Part shown: positions 1 to 7,566 of the stretch, one piece after another
How the letters are laid out: each line of letters starts with the position of its first letter
Numbering within the stretch: position 1 is the stretch's first letter
Assembly (NCBI GenBank): GCA_937881155.1
Contig: CALGFI010000179.1
Location: forward strand, 1 to 15,280
DNA length: 15,280 nucleotides
Source: an uncultured bacterium
GTDB lineage: Bacteria; Actinomycetota; UBA4738; HRBIN12
Reading direction: 5' to 3'
Notes under the pieces: generated by a model
Told to the model about the DNA's origin: nothing
Databases searched by the model: none
What the model saw: only the letters and a program-made list of their open reading frames with translations
Translations under genes and position numbers: made by a program

Positions 1-80
1 GCGCGGTCGGAGACGGGCCGAACTCCCGGCGGAACGGACGCGAGCCGGACGCCCTTCGCGGTCCCGGCGATCACGCGCAC
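1..80 (-). CDS. rsmD: RsmD, 16S rRNA (guanine-N2)-methyltransferase, N-terminal fragment (cut by window edge)
   Basis: Reading leftwards from GTG at 80 gives 26 codons, MRVIAGTAKGVRLASVPPGV followed by RPVSDRA. This matches the conserved N-terminus of RsmD proteins, the (M/T)RIIAG..KGRRL....(T)RP(T)SDR pattern that precedes the SAM-binding methyltransferase fold. Known members methylate guanine 966 (E. coli numbering) of 16S rRNA during 30S assembly. Only the start is inside the window, so the catalytic motif cannot be checked. Context supports the call, because rsmD commonly follows recG in actinobacteria; here a kinase/regulator pair sits between them. A GGAGG lies 17 nt before the GTG, too far for a normal ribosome site, while a TANNNT box sits 6 nt before it, suggesting a leaderless start. 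The identification rests on about 26 residues. Confidence 0.75.
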   Translation of the reverse strand, partial: MRVIAGTAKGVRLASVPPGVRPVSDR

Positions 81-86
81 GTGCGG

Positions 87-92
87 AAGCTA
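87..92 (-). promoter_or_regulatory. Candidate leaderless -10 box for rsmD
   Basis: On the minus strand the hexamer TAGCTT fits the actinobacterial TANNNT -10 pattern and ends 6 nt before the GTG at 80. Transcription would therefore begin at or next to the start codon. No convincing -35 was seen. Inference from motif and spacing only. Confidence 0.4.
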
Positions 93-117
93 CACAGCCT
101 CCGTCACGCGTCGGGTG

Positions 118-759
118 CTAGACGACCCCGGCCTCGTTCGCGTGCCGAACGAGCTCGGCGCGAGTGCGAAGGCCGAGCTTGCGCATGACGCTCGCGCGGT
201 GGTTCTCGACGGTTCGCACCGAGACGAACAACATCGAGGCGATCTCGGCGTTCGTGTGCCCGAGCGCGATGAGGCGCAGCACCTCGCGTTCGCGCTCGCT
301 GAGGTCGTCGATCGCACGCGCCCGGACGCGACCGGGCGTGTCGCGCCACCGAGCGAGCGCGGCGCCGAGCGAGGGCTGAAGGTAATCCGAACCAGCGGCG
401 ACGCGCCGAACCGCGTCGACGAGCTCCGTCGAGGCCGTCTCCTTCAGGAGGTAGCCACTCGCGCCGGCGGCGAGACACATCTGCACGTCGGTGGGGTTGT
501 CCACCATCGTGAGCACCAGGACCGCGGCGTCCGGGTGCCGTTCCTTGAGGCGGCGGACCACCTCTGCCCCCCGCTCGTCCGGAAGCATCAAGTCCGCAAC
601 GACCACGTCGGCACGGACGTCGAGCGCCACTGCGTCGTCGACCGAACCCGCCTCGGCCACGACTGTGACGCCCTCCTGTCGTTCCAGAAGTGCGCGCAAG
701 CCCTCGCGGACGACGACGTGGTCGTCGATCAGGAGAACACCGATCGTCGCGCCGTTCAC
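118..759 (-). CDS. NarL/FixJ-family (LuxR-type) response regulator
   Basis: This 213-aa protein has an N-terminal receiver domain (about residues 5-120) and a C-terminal LuxR-type helix-turn-helix (about 153-207). Visible receiver residues are the acidic pair D12/D13, phospho-acceptor D56 in VVVADLMLPD, T84 and K106. The output domain carries LSEREREVLRLIALGHTNAE and VRTVENHRASVMRKL, the NarL-type recognition region. It should dimerise and bind DNA on phosphorylation. The GTG start at 759 overlaps the TGA of the upstream sensor kinase (GTGA), so the two are translationally coupled and almost certainly partners. The gene ends in TAG 37 bp before rsmD. All key receiver residues are present, so it should be phosphorylatable. 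Target genes cannot be inferred, because no operator repeats were recognised. Confidence 0.93.
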   Translation of the reverse strand: MNGATIGVLLIDDHVVVREGLRALLERQEGVTVVAEAGSVDDAVALDVRADVVVADLMLPDERGAEVVRRLKERHPDAAVLVLTMVDNPTDVQMCLAAGASGYLLKETASTELVDAVRRVAAGSDYLQPSLGAALARWRDTPGRVRARAIDDLSEREREVLRLIALGHTNAEIASMLFVSVRTVENHRASVMRKLGLRTRAELVRHANEAGVV

Positions 760-3056
760 GCGTTCACACTCCCCCGGACGGCGTTGTGGGTGACGTTCGG
801 CGCATCCTTGATCGGAACCTCGAGCCGGATCCTGGTCCCTGCCCCGGCGGCCGACTCGACCACCAGCCTGCCCTCGACGAGCTCGGCGCGCTCGCGCATG
901 CCGATCAATCCGAGTCCCCGTCCCGGCTGGATCGAAGCCGGATCGAACCCCCTGCCGTTGTCTTCGACGAGCGTCGTCAGCATGCCGTCGTTCCGCCGCA
1001 TCACGATCGAGATCGCCTCAGCGCGCGCGTGCTTCTGCGCGTTGTGGACGGCCTCTTGCACGACGCGGTACACGACCGCCTCGGACTCCGGAGGAAGCCG
1101 AAGCTCCCCGATCTCCTCGTGCAGGTCGACGAGGACGTCCGGGACGGAGACGTCCTCCGCGAGTCGGCGCACCGCCGGTACGAGGCCGAGTCGTTCGAGC
1201 TCGGGTGGGCGGAGGCTCCAAACGAGCTGACGGCTGTCCGCGATCGCGCGCCGGACGAGCTCGGTAACGCGAACGGCGCGTGGCCTCGCCCCCGGCGGGA
1301 CCTCCAACTCGAGGTCGGATGCGAACAGCGAGATCGACGTGAGCAGCTGGCCGAGGCCGTCGTGCAGTTCGAGCGCCACGCGTTCGCGCTCCTCTTCCTG
1401 GGCCCGGACGATTCGATGCAGCATCTGTTGCCGTTCCTGGGCCAGCTGCTCGAGCTGCGTCGCGCGTTCCGCGAGCGCGTCTCGCAACAGGGCCTGCCTG
1501 AACGCGATCGCGAGCTCGGAGCCGACCTCTGACGCGATGTCGGCGGCCTCCTCGTCGAACACGCCCGGCGTCGTCGACGAGAGCATCAACGCGCCGAGCT
1601 GTCCCGCGTCCGACTTGAGCGCCACGGAGAGCGTGCTCCGGACGCCGACGCCTCGCGCCATCGCCGCGGACGGCGTCGGGGCGTCACCCTCTTGCAGGTC
1701 GTCGAAGACCAGCACGTCGTGCGACAGCAGCTCCCGGGCGACCTCGTCGGGCACGGTGGCCGAATCCGGAACGGGACCGAGCGCGTCGGAGAAGTGGCGT
1801 ATGGCGACGGACGTGAGCCTTCCGGTCGCCGCGTCGACGAGCGCGACGGTTCCCCCGTCGAACGGCACGAGGCGTCGGAGGTGTTCGAGCGCCTGCCCCG
1901 CCATCTCGTCGATCGACGTCGCCGCCAGGACGTCGCGGTCCACCTGATGGAGCAGCTCCAGCCGCGTGGCCAGACGTAGCTGCCGGTCGAGCGCCCGCCG
2001 CCTGTCCTGCTCGGCCCGTCGCCGGTCCGAGATGTCCTCGATGACGCCGAGCATGCCGGAGATCTCACCGTCGGCGTCGCGGAGGGCGGCAACCGAGAGG
2101 CTGACGTCGATCCGAGACCCGTCCTTGCGCATCCGCGTCGTCTCGAACCCCGCGATGCGTTCACCCGCGAGCTCCCGCCTCATCAGGTCGGCGAACTCCT
2201 CCTTCTTGTCGGGCGGCAGGTACGGCAGTGGATGCCCCACGATCTCCGCCACGGTCCACCCGAACATCTGCTCGGCTGCGGGGTTCCAGTGGCGGACCCG
2301 GCCGTCCGGCTCGATGACGATGATGCCGAGCGGCGAGGCGCTGAAGACCCCGCCGAGCGACTCGGTGAGCTCGTGCAGCGCCGCGTCCTGGACACGTTGC
2401 GGCGTGATGTCGACCATCACGCCCTGCCACTGCGAGGGACGCCCGTTGTCGGCGGGGATCAGAACGGCCTCGTCGTGGATCCACACGATGCCGCCATCCC
2501 GTCGGCGTGCGCGATACTCGATGCTCAGAACGCCCTTCTCGTCCGCGGCATCGCTCGCGGCGAGGACGGCCTCGCGGTCGTCCTCGACGATCACGCGTTG
2601 CCACAGGTCGTCGTCGGTCATCCACTCGTCCGGCTTGTAGCCCAAGAGCTCCTCGAGCTGCGGGGCAACGTAGATGCAGTGCGTTCGTTTCGGATCGTCC
2701 CGGTCGACCTCGTTCAGCCAGACGACGCCGGGAACGCGCTCGACGAGCAGGCGGTACCGACGTTCGGACTCCCGCAACGCGTGATCGGCAGCGTCGGCCT
2801 CGCTCTGCGCGCGCTGCCACTCCCGCCTGAACCGCCGGATGCACAGCCACACCACGCCCGTCGAAACCAGGACGAAGACCCCTTCCTTGGCGATGCCGAC
2901 CGAGCGCGCAAGGGGATCCTTGAGCAGCAGGTGCAGCGCGATGTCCAGGCCGACAACCCACATCGAAGCGACCAGGGCGTACGCGAACGCCGCGCGAACC
3001 GCGAAGCGGTGCGCGCGCTCGGTGGGCGTCGCGCCGGTTGGTGCCCGAGGGAACAT
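756..3056 (-). CDS. Membrane-anchored PAS-PAS-GAF sensor histidine kinase (NarX/DesK-type HisKA_3)
   Basis: From ATG at 3056 the protein is 766 aa. Order: two hydrophobic helices (about 22-45 and 55-73), PAS1 (about 99-217), PAS2 (about 229-344, with an EDISDRR end), GAF (about 365-524), HisKA_3 dimerisation domain (about 550-616) and HATPase_c (about 660-749). The phospho-acceptor His565 lies in ALELHDGLGQLL. The ATP site shows an N-box QEAVHNAQKHA, EDNGRGF and GRGLGLIGM. The helices are linked by a very short loop, so sensing is probably cytoplasmic through PAS/GAF or within the membrane rather than periplasmic. The ligand is unknown. The frame opens further at GTG 3119 (21 more residues), 22 bp after recG; ATG 3056 is preferred because GAGGG sits 9 nt upstream of it. 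It is coupled to the response regulator by a GTGA overlap. Confidence 0.92.
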   Translation of the reverse strand: MFPRAPTGATPTERAHRFAVRAAFAYALVASMWVVGLDIALHLLLKDPLARSVGIAKEGVFVLVSTGVVWLCIRRFRREWQRAQSEADAADHALRESERRYRLLVERVPGVVWLNEVDRDDPKRTHCIYVAPQLEELLGYKPDEWMTDDDLWQRVIVEDDREAVLAASDAADEKGVLSIEYRARRRDGGIVWIHDEAVLIPADNGRPSQWQGVMVDITPQRVQDAALHELTESLGGVFSASPLGIIVIEPDGRVRHWNPAAEQMFGWTVAEIVGHPLPYLPPDKKEEFADLMRRELAGERIAGFETTRMRKDGSRIDVSLSVAALRDADGEISGMLGVIEDISDRRRAEQDRRRALDRQLRLATRLELLHQVDRDVLAATSIDEMAGQALEHLRRLVPFDGGTVALVDAATGRLTSVAIRHFSDALGPVPDSATVPDEVARELLSHDVLVFDDLQEGDAPTPSAAMARGVGVRSTLSVALKSDAGQLGALMLSSTTPGVFDEEAADIASEVGSELAIAFRQALLRDALAERATQLEQLAQERQQMLHRIVRAQEEERERVALELHDGLGQLLTSISLFASDLELEVPPGARPRAVRVTELVRRAIADSRQLVWSLRPPELERLGLVPAVRRLAEDVSVPDVLVDLHEEIGELRLPPESEAVVYRVVQEAVHNAQKHARAEAISIVMRRNDGMLTTLVEDNGRGFDPASIQPGRGLGLIGMRERAELVEGRLVVESAAGAGTRIRLEVPIKDAPNVTHNAVRGSVNA

Positions 3057-3141
3057 CTCCCCAATCCCTCGGGCGAAACCGTGCTCATCTGTAGGGCCGG
3101 AGGCGTAGGCCGTCCCCACGTTGATCCGCCCGAGCGTCTCC

Positions 3142-5349
3142 CTACGAGCTGAACAGCCAGCCGATCGAATGCTCGAACCGCGCCCGGAGCTCCCCCATGA
3201 GCGCCGGGTGATCCTCGAGGCCCGGGTCGGCCTCGATCACCTCGAACGCGCGGGCGCGGGCCCGCCGGACGAGGTCCAGGTCTTCGGCCAGCCGCGCGAG
3301 CTTGAGGTCGGGCAAGCCCGACTGCTTCACGTCGAAGAGCGTCCCCTCTCCCCGGAGGCGGAGGTCCTCGTCGGCGAGCTCGAACCCGTCCGTCGTCCGC
3401 ACCATCGCCAGCAGTCGCGCCCTGGCGTCCTCGTTGTCCGGCGTGCTCTCGTCGAACAGGATGCAGAACGAGGCGTGCTCGCCGCGGCCGATCCGTCCGC
3501 GCAACTGGTGGAGCTGCGCGAGGCCGAACCGCTCCGCGTTCTCGACGAGCATGACTGTTGCGTTCGGCACGTCGACGCCGACCTCGATCACGGTCGTCGA
3601 GATCAGTACGTGGTGCTCACCGGCGCGATACGCCTCCATGCGTCGCTCCTTCTCGGCGGGTCGCATGCGCCCGTGCAGCAGCTCGACGGACAGGTCGGGG
3701 AACACCTTGGTCGCCAGGCGTTCGGCCTCTGCCTCGGCCGCGCGCACCTCGGTCTTGTTCGCCTCGTCGATCGCCGCGCAGACCACGAACGCCTGCCGCC
3801 CCGCGGCGACCTGCCGGCGGACGAGGTCGTACGCAGACTCGCGCTCCTCCGCGCTGCGCGCGATGCGCGTCTCGATCGGACGCCGCCCCTTCGGCATCTC
3901 GTCGAGGACGACCACGTCCAGGTCGCCGTAGTACGTGAGGGCGAGCGTCCGCGGGATCGGCGTCGCCGTCATGATCAGCACATCCGGCGAGGCGCCCTTT
4001 CCCTTCAGGGCCATCCGCTGGTGGACCCCGAAGCGGTGCTGCTCGTCGACCACCGCAAGCGAGAGATCGGCGAAGGCCACACCCTCCTGCACGAGCGCGT
4101 GCGTCCCCACGACGAGATCGACCTCACCGCTCGCGATGGCGCCGAGGAGCTTCCCGCGGTTCCTCCCGGTGACCGACGCGGTGAGGAGCGCGTACGTCAC
4201 GCCGGCCGGATCCTCCGAGGGAGGTTCGTGGGCGAGGAGTGACGCCTGCCCATCCGTCCTCGCGGGTTCGGGCCTGCTCCGATCGAGGTACGGGTGCGCC
4301 CCGAACGGACCGAGGAGCTCCTCGATCGAACGGAAGTGCTGCCCGGCGAGCACCTCCGTCGGCGCCATCACCGCTGCCTGGTGTCCGCTCTGGATCGCGA
4401 CGAGCGCCGCGTGCAGCGCGACCAGCGTCTTGCCCGAACCGACGTCGCCTTGCAAGAGCACGTTCATCGGTCGGGGCCGCGCCATCGCCGCGTCGATCTC
4501 CTCCATGGCGCGCGTTTGCGCCTTCGTCGGCTCGAACGGGAGGACGCCGGCGAGTCGTTCGGTGAGCGGACCATCGGGCGTGTGCGAGACCCCGCGCTCG
4601 GCGCTCTCGAGGCGTTGCTTCCGGAACGCCACACCGACCTCGAGGGCGAACAGCTCGTCGAACTTCAGACGTTCGATCGCCGTACGGAGCTCGTGCTGGG
4701 TTGCCGGGAAGTGGATGGACCGGATCGCGCCGTCGAACGCCGGCAGCCCCTCGGCGGCCACGACGCTCTCGGGCAACGGATCGTGGATCGAGCGGAGCTG
4801 CTCGAGTGCGTGCCACACCAGCTCACGGATCGTTCGCGTGGTGATGCCGTCGGTCGCGCGATGCACCGGCGTGATGCGGCCGGTGTGAACGAGGTCTCCC
4901 TCGTCCGCCGTGAGGAGCTCGACGTCGTGCTTGGTGAGCTGACGCCGGCCGCGGTACAGCTGCATCACGCCGGACGCCGCGACCTCGTGACCCTCGCGGT
5001 AGACGTTGGCGATCCACGGCTGGTTGAAGAAGACGAGGTCGATCGTCGCGGTGCCGTCGTACAGGACGACGGTGACCATCGTCGTCCTCGAACGCGTCCG
5101 CCGTCGCTCGACCTTCCGCACGCGTCCGATCACCGTCGCAGGCTGCCCGACGCGGAGATCGCGGATCCGCGAAACCTCCGAACGGTCGATGTACCGGCGC
5201 GGGTAGTGGTGCAGGAGGTCCCGCACCGTTTCGATCTCGATGCCGGCGAGGACGTCCGACGCGGGTGGCCCCTTGGTCTGCACGCCCGTCCGTCGATTGG
5301 CGAGCCGCCTGTCGATCGCGGAAACGGGCGAGTCGAGCGTCAGCGGCAT
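3142..5349 (-). CDS. recG: ATP-dependent DNA helicase RecG
   Basis: The 735-aa product has full RecG architecture: an N-terminal wedge/OB domain (DLLHHYPRRYIDRSEV, about 44-58; RVRKVE and LVFFNQPW further on), then helicase lobes. Visible motifs are Walker A GDVGSGKT (301-308), APTEVLAGQHF, DEQHRFG (435-441), TATPIPRT, STTVIEVGVDVPNA and QLHQLRGRIGRG (612-623), plus the RecG C-terminal FDVKQSGLPDL. RecG remodels stalled replication forks and Holliday junctions. Start: the frame opens from GTG 5406, but ATG 5349 is preferred because homologues begin near MPLTLDSPVS; neither has an ideal ribosome site (GGAAG before the GTG). Between LGPFGAHPYL and VTYALLTASVTG there are about 30 extra residues (roughly 355-385), rich in charged residues and proline, compared with the short link usual in this family. 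It heads the minus-strand run into the sensor kinase. Confidence 0.97.
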   Translation of the reverse strand: MPLTLDSPVSAIDRRLANRRTGVQTKGPPASDVLAGIEIETVRDLLHHYPRRYIDRSEVSRIRDLRVGQPATVIGRVRKVERRRTRSRTTMVTVVLYDGTATIDLVFFNQPWIANVYREGHEVAASGVMQLYRGRRQLTKHDVELLTADEGDLVHTGRITPVHRATDGITTRTIRELVWHALEQLRSIHDPLPESVVAAEGLPAFDGAIRSIHFPATQHELRTAIERLKFDELFALEVGVAFRKQRLESAERGVSHTPDGPLTERLAGVLPFEPTKAQTRAMEEIDAAMARPRPMNVLLQGDVGSGKTLVALHAALVAIQSGHQAAVMAPTEVLAGQHFRSIEELLGPFGAHPYLDRSRPEPARTDGQASLLAHEPPSEDPAGVTYALLTASVTGRNRGKLLGAIASGEVDLVVGTHALVQEGVAFADLSLAVVDEQHRFGVHQRMALKGKGASPDVLIMTATPIPRTLALTYYGDLDVVVLDEMPKGRRPIETRIARSAEERESAYDLVRRQVAAGRQAFVVCAAIDEANKTEVRAAEAEAERLATKVFPDLSVELLHGRMRPAEKERRMEAYRAGEHHVLISTTVIEVGVDVPNATVMLVENAERFGLAQLHQLRGRIGRGEHASFCILFDESTPDNEDARARLLAMVRTTDGFELADEDLRLRGEGTLFDVKQSGLPDLKLARLAEDLDLVRRARARAFEVIEADPGLEDHPALMGELRARFEHSIGWLFSS

Positions 5350-5409
5350 GCGCGACGAGGCCGCTCGCGGGCGTGCAGAGGCATACCGCGTTCTACCACG
5401 CGGCACATG

Positions 5410-5427
5410 CGACGCTTCCGACGCTTC
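5410..5427. repeat. 9-bp tandem direct repeat in the recG/rpmB intergenic region
   Basis: CGACGCTTC occurs twice head to tail with no spacer (5410-5418 and 5419-5427). It lies between the divergent recG and rpmB genes, just upstream of the alternative GTG start of recG. A regulator-binding function is possible, but two copies of a 9-mer are weak evidence. Confidence 0.35.
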
Positions 5428-5470
5428 ATCGCACTCGCGCCACTCGTCGAACGAACGGGCCCAGGGTGTC

Positions 5471-5479
5471 TGTTACCCT
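5471..5479 (+). promoter_or_regulatory. Extended -10 promoter element for rpmB, near-leaderless
   Basis: TGTTACCCT fits the extended -10 pattern TGN-TANNNT and ends 9 nt before the rpmB ATG at 5489. The transcript would start within about 3 nt of the start codon. No Shine-Dalgarno sequence is seen before this ATG, which agrees with leaderless translation. No good -35 was found at 16-18 bp; extended -10 promoters often lack one. Confidence 0.5.
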
Positions 5480-5488
5480 GGCTCGGCC

Positions 5489-5710
5489 ATGGCAGCCGTG
5501 TGCGAAATCTGCGGGAAGAGACCGTTCTTCGGCATGCAGGTCTCTCACTCCCACCGGCGTTCACCTCGCCGGTGGAACCCGAACGTCCAGCGAATCCGCG
5601 CGCTCGTCGACGGGAAGCCGAAGCGCGTGAACGTCTGCACGAGCTGCCTGAAGGCCGGCAAGGTGCAGCGGCCGCCGGCCAAGTCGTCGGCCGTCAGCTC
5701 CTCGGGCTGA
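5489..5710 (+). CDS. rpmB: 50S ribosomal protein L28, zinc-ribbon (C+) form
   Basis: This 73-aa protein begins MAAVCEICGKRPFFGMQVSH and carries the L28 signature HSHRRSPRRWNPNVQRIRAL. Two CxxC pairs (C5/C8 and C50/C53) show the zinc-binding C+ form of L28. The ATG at 5489 gives the conventional L28 N-terminus; the longer open frame upstream (from 5240) runs back into recG on the opposite strand and is rejected. The gene stands alone on the plus strand, divergent from recG, as in many actinobacteria where rpmB sits next to recG. Its last 17 bases overlap the 3' end of thiD on the other strand, so no room is left for a terminator before the convergent gene. It lacks a Shine-Dalgarno sequence and has a TANNNT box close to the start. 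Confidence 0.96.
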   Translation: MAAVCEICGKRPFFGMQVSHSHRRSPRRWNPNVQRIRALVDGKPKRVNVCTSCLKAGKVQRPPAKSSAVSSSG

Positions 5711-6518
5711 TCCTCACCCCAAAAAGCGGGTCGACCGGACCGATCCCCTCGCCGATCGGCAGCGCGTGCCGGATCGCGTCGGTCACGAACCGCTTCCCCA
5801 GACGAACCGCGTCGAGAAGCGCCTCGCCTCGGGCGAGATAGGCCGCGATCGAGGACGAGAGGACACACCCGGTCCCGTGCGTATGCGGTGTGTCGATCCG
5901 TTCGCCCTCGATCCAGACGAGTCGATCGCCGTCGAAGAACAGGTCGTCGGCGCGGTCGGTGTCCTCGAGGTGTCCGCCCTTCACCAGCACCGCCCTCGGC
6001 CCAATCGCCTGGATCGCCTCGGCGGCATCCTCCATCAGGTCGCGCGAGTCGACGCGGAATCCGGCAAGACCGGTCGCCTCGGACAGGTTCGGCGTGACCA
6101 GCGTCGCCAGCGGAACGATCTGGTTTCGAAGCGCGTCGACGGCGTCCTCGTCCAGGAGCGCGTGGCCATGTTTCGAAACGAAGACCGGATCGACGACGAC
6201 GTTCGGAACGCGTGTGTCGGCAACGGCCTCGGCGACGGCCTCGACGATCGGCGCGGATGCCAGCATCCCGGTCTTCGCGGCGTCGACGCCGATGTCGGTC
6301 ACGACCGCGCGGATCTGGTCGCCGACCGACTGCGGCGACAGCTGCTCATACCCGGAGACGCCCTTGGTGTTCTGAACGGTGACGGCCGTGATTGCCGTCA
6401 TCCCGAACACACCGAGCGCGCTGAACGTCTTGAGGTCCGCCTGGATACCGGCGCCGCCCCCGGAGTCGGATCCGGCGATCGACAGCACTCGGGGTCGGGC
6501 CGCGGATGCGGTGCTCAT
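5694..6518 (-). CDS. thiD: Hydroxymethylpyrimidine / phosphomethylpyrimidine kinase ThiD
   Basis: This 274-aa ribokinase-fold enzyme phosphorylates HMP to HMP-P to HMP-PP, the pyrimidine half of thiamin. Visible signatures are VLSIAGSDSGGGAGIQADLK (about 11-30) near the N-terminus, TGMLAS, DPVFVSKHGHALL and the anion-hole/catalytic motif HGTGCVLSS (GTGC at 215-218; Cys in the usual position). Length is normal for ThiD. The ATG at 6518 overlaps the thiL stop as ATGA, so the two are translationally coupled; the frame extends only five more codons upstream (6533), inside thiL. No ThiE domain is fused. The 3' end overlaps rpmB by 17 bp tail to tail. With thiL it supplies two kinases of the thiamin pathway; ring-forming genes such as thiC and thiG are not in the window. 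Confidence 0.95.
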   Translation of the reverse strand: MSTASAARPRVLSIAGSDSGGGAGIQADLKTFSALGVFGMTAITAVTVQNTKGVSGYEQLSPQSVGDQIRAVVTDIGVDAAKTGMLASAPIVEAVAEAVADTRVPNVVVDPVFVSKHGHALLDEDAVDALRNQIVPLATLVTPNLSEATGLAGFRVDSRDLMEDAAEAIQAIGPRAVLVKGGHLEDTDRADDLFFDGDRLVWIEGERIDTPHTHGTGCVLSSSIAAYLARGEALLDAVRLGKRFVTDAIRHALPIGEGIGPVDPLFGVRISPRS

Positions 6519-7516
6519 GCGAAGTGGTCCCACCCCTCCGGCTCGATCGGCTTCTCGCTTCCGTCGGCATCGACGCCGACGAGCCCATCACCTTCGATGA
6601 TCGTTCCGATCGTCGTGAGCGTCACGCCGAAACGCTCCCGAAGCGCTCGCGCCGCCGCGTCCGCATCGTCCGGATCGAGCGTCGCGAGCAGCTCGTAGTC
6701 CTCGCCGCCGGAAAGCGCGAGCCCGAGCGCATCGACGTCCAGCGTCTCCGCCCCGTCACGGAGCGCCTGCGCGACGGGAACCGCGTTGAGCTCCACGCGG
6801 GCGCCGACGCCACTCGCGAGGCACACGCGCGCGAGGTCCTTCGCCAGCCCGTCGGAGAGGTCGATCATCGCGCGCGCGCCGCTTCGCGCGAGCGTCTGCC
6901 CTTCCCCGACACGCGCGAACGGCCGCGCGAGGGCACCGAGCAGCGCGCGGCCCCACGGCTTCGACAGCGCCGCCTGCCGAACGGCCGCGCTCGCCTGCGA
7001 GACACGGAGTCCTCCGGCGGCAGCGCCGAGCGAATCGGTGACGGCGATCGCATCGCCGGGGCGAGCGCCCGAGCGCGGCACCGCGCGACCCGGCGCGACC
7101 TGACCGATGACGGTGACGGCGACGATCAGGATGTCGCCGCGGTTCGTGTCGCCGCCGACGAGGGCGAGAGCGTATTCGGCGCACGCGTCGCGCATCCCCC
7201 CGTACAGCTCGATCACCCACGCGGTGTCGACGTCGGGCGAGAGCGCGATCGATACCAGCGCCGAGCGAGGGCTCCCTCCCATCGCGGCGATGTCGGACAC
7301 GTTCACGGTGACGGACTTCGCGCCGAGATCGCGCGGCGAGATCGACGATCGCTCGAAGTGCACGCCCTCCACGAGCATGTCCGTCGTCACGACCAGCTGA
7401 CCGGTGCCGGCCGCGAGCACGGCCGCGTCGTCGCCGAGGCCGACCACGACGTCGCGCGCCTCCCCGGTGAGGAGCCGGGTGATCGCTGCGACGAGCTCGT
7501 CCTCGGTCAGGTCCAT
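6515..7516 (-). CDS. thiL: Thiamine-monophosphate kinase ThiL
   Basis: The 333-aa product belongs to the PurM/ThiL-like fold and converts thiamin phosphate to thiamin pyrophosphate with ATP and Mg2+. Visible family motifs are GLGDDAAV (26-33), TTDMLVEGVHF (44-54), NVSDIAAMGG (72-81), GGDTNRG (121-127), MIDLSDGLAKDLARV (217-231) and GGEDYELLATL (270-280); these aspartates bind the metals and nucleotide. The C-terminal GWDHF is also typical. ATG 7516 gives the usual N-terminus; the frame extends upstream to 7660 with no family resemblance, overlapping the divergent carboxykinase start. No strong Shine-Dalgarno sequence precedes the ATG. No TPP riboswitch was recognised upstream, although thi genes often have one. 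The order recG, rpmB, thiL is a known actinobacterial arrangement. Confidence 0.96.
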   Translation of the reverse strand: MDLTEDELVAAITRLLTGEARDVVVGLGDDAAVLAAGTGQLVVTTDMLVEGVHFERSSISPRDLGAKSVTVNVSDIAAMGGSPRSALVSIALSPDVDTAWVIELYGGMRDACAEYALALVGGDTNRGDILIVAVTVIGQVAPGRAVPRSGARPGDAIAVTDSLGAAAGGLRVSQASAAVRQAALSKPWGRALLGALARPFARVGEGQTLARSGARAMIDLSDGLAKDLARVCLASGVGARVELNAVPVAQALRDGAETLDVDALGLALSGGEDYELLATLDPDDADAAARALRERFGVTLTTIGTIIEGDGLVGVDADGSEKPIEPEGWDHFA

Positions 7517-7560
7517 GGTGGCTACGGCCCATTGTGTTCGATTGGGCGCCGGGCGTTCTG

Positions 7561-7566
7561 TAGGAT
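7561..7566 (+). promoter_or_regulatory. Candidate -10 box for the PEP carboxykinase gene, overlapping the thiL -10
   Basis: TAGGAT on the plus strand lies over TATCCT on the minus strand because the 7-mer TAGGATA fits TANNNT in both directions. The predicted start near 7573 would give a leader of about 50 nt to the TTG at 7624. The best -35 candidates on this strand are poor. Confidence 0.4.

Noticed and set aside
115..1230. 371-codon plus-strand open frame opposite the response regulator and kinase
   Set aside because: Antisense shadow; both opposite-strand genes have complete conserved motifs in their own frames.
4294..5841. 515-codon plus-strand open frame
   Set aside because: It lies opposite recG and across rpmB; the product is a low-complexity Arg/Asp/Leu mix typical of antisense frames in high-GC DNA.
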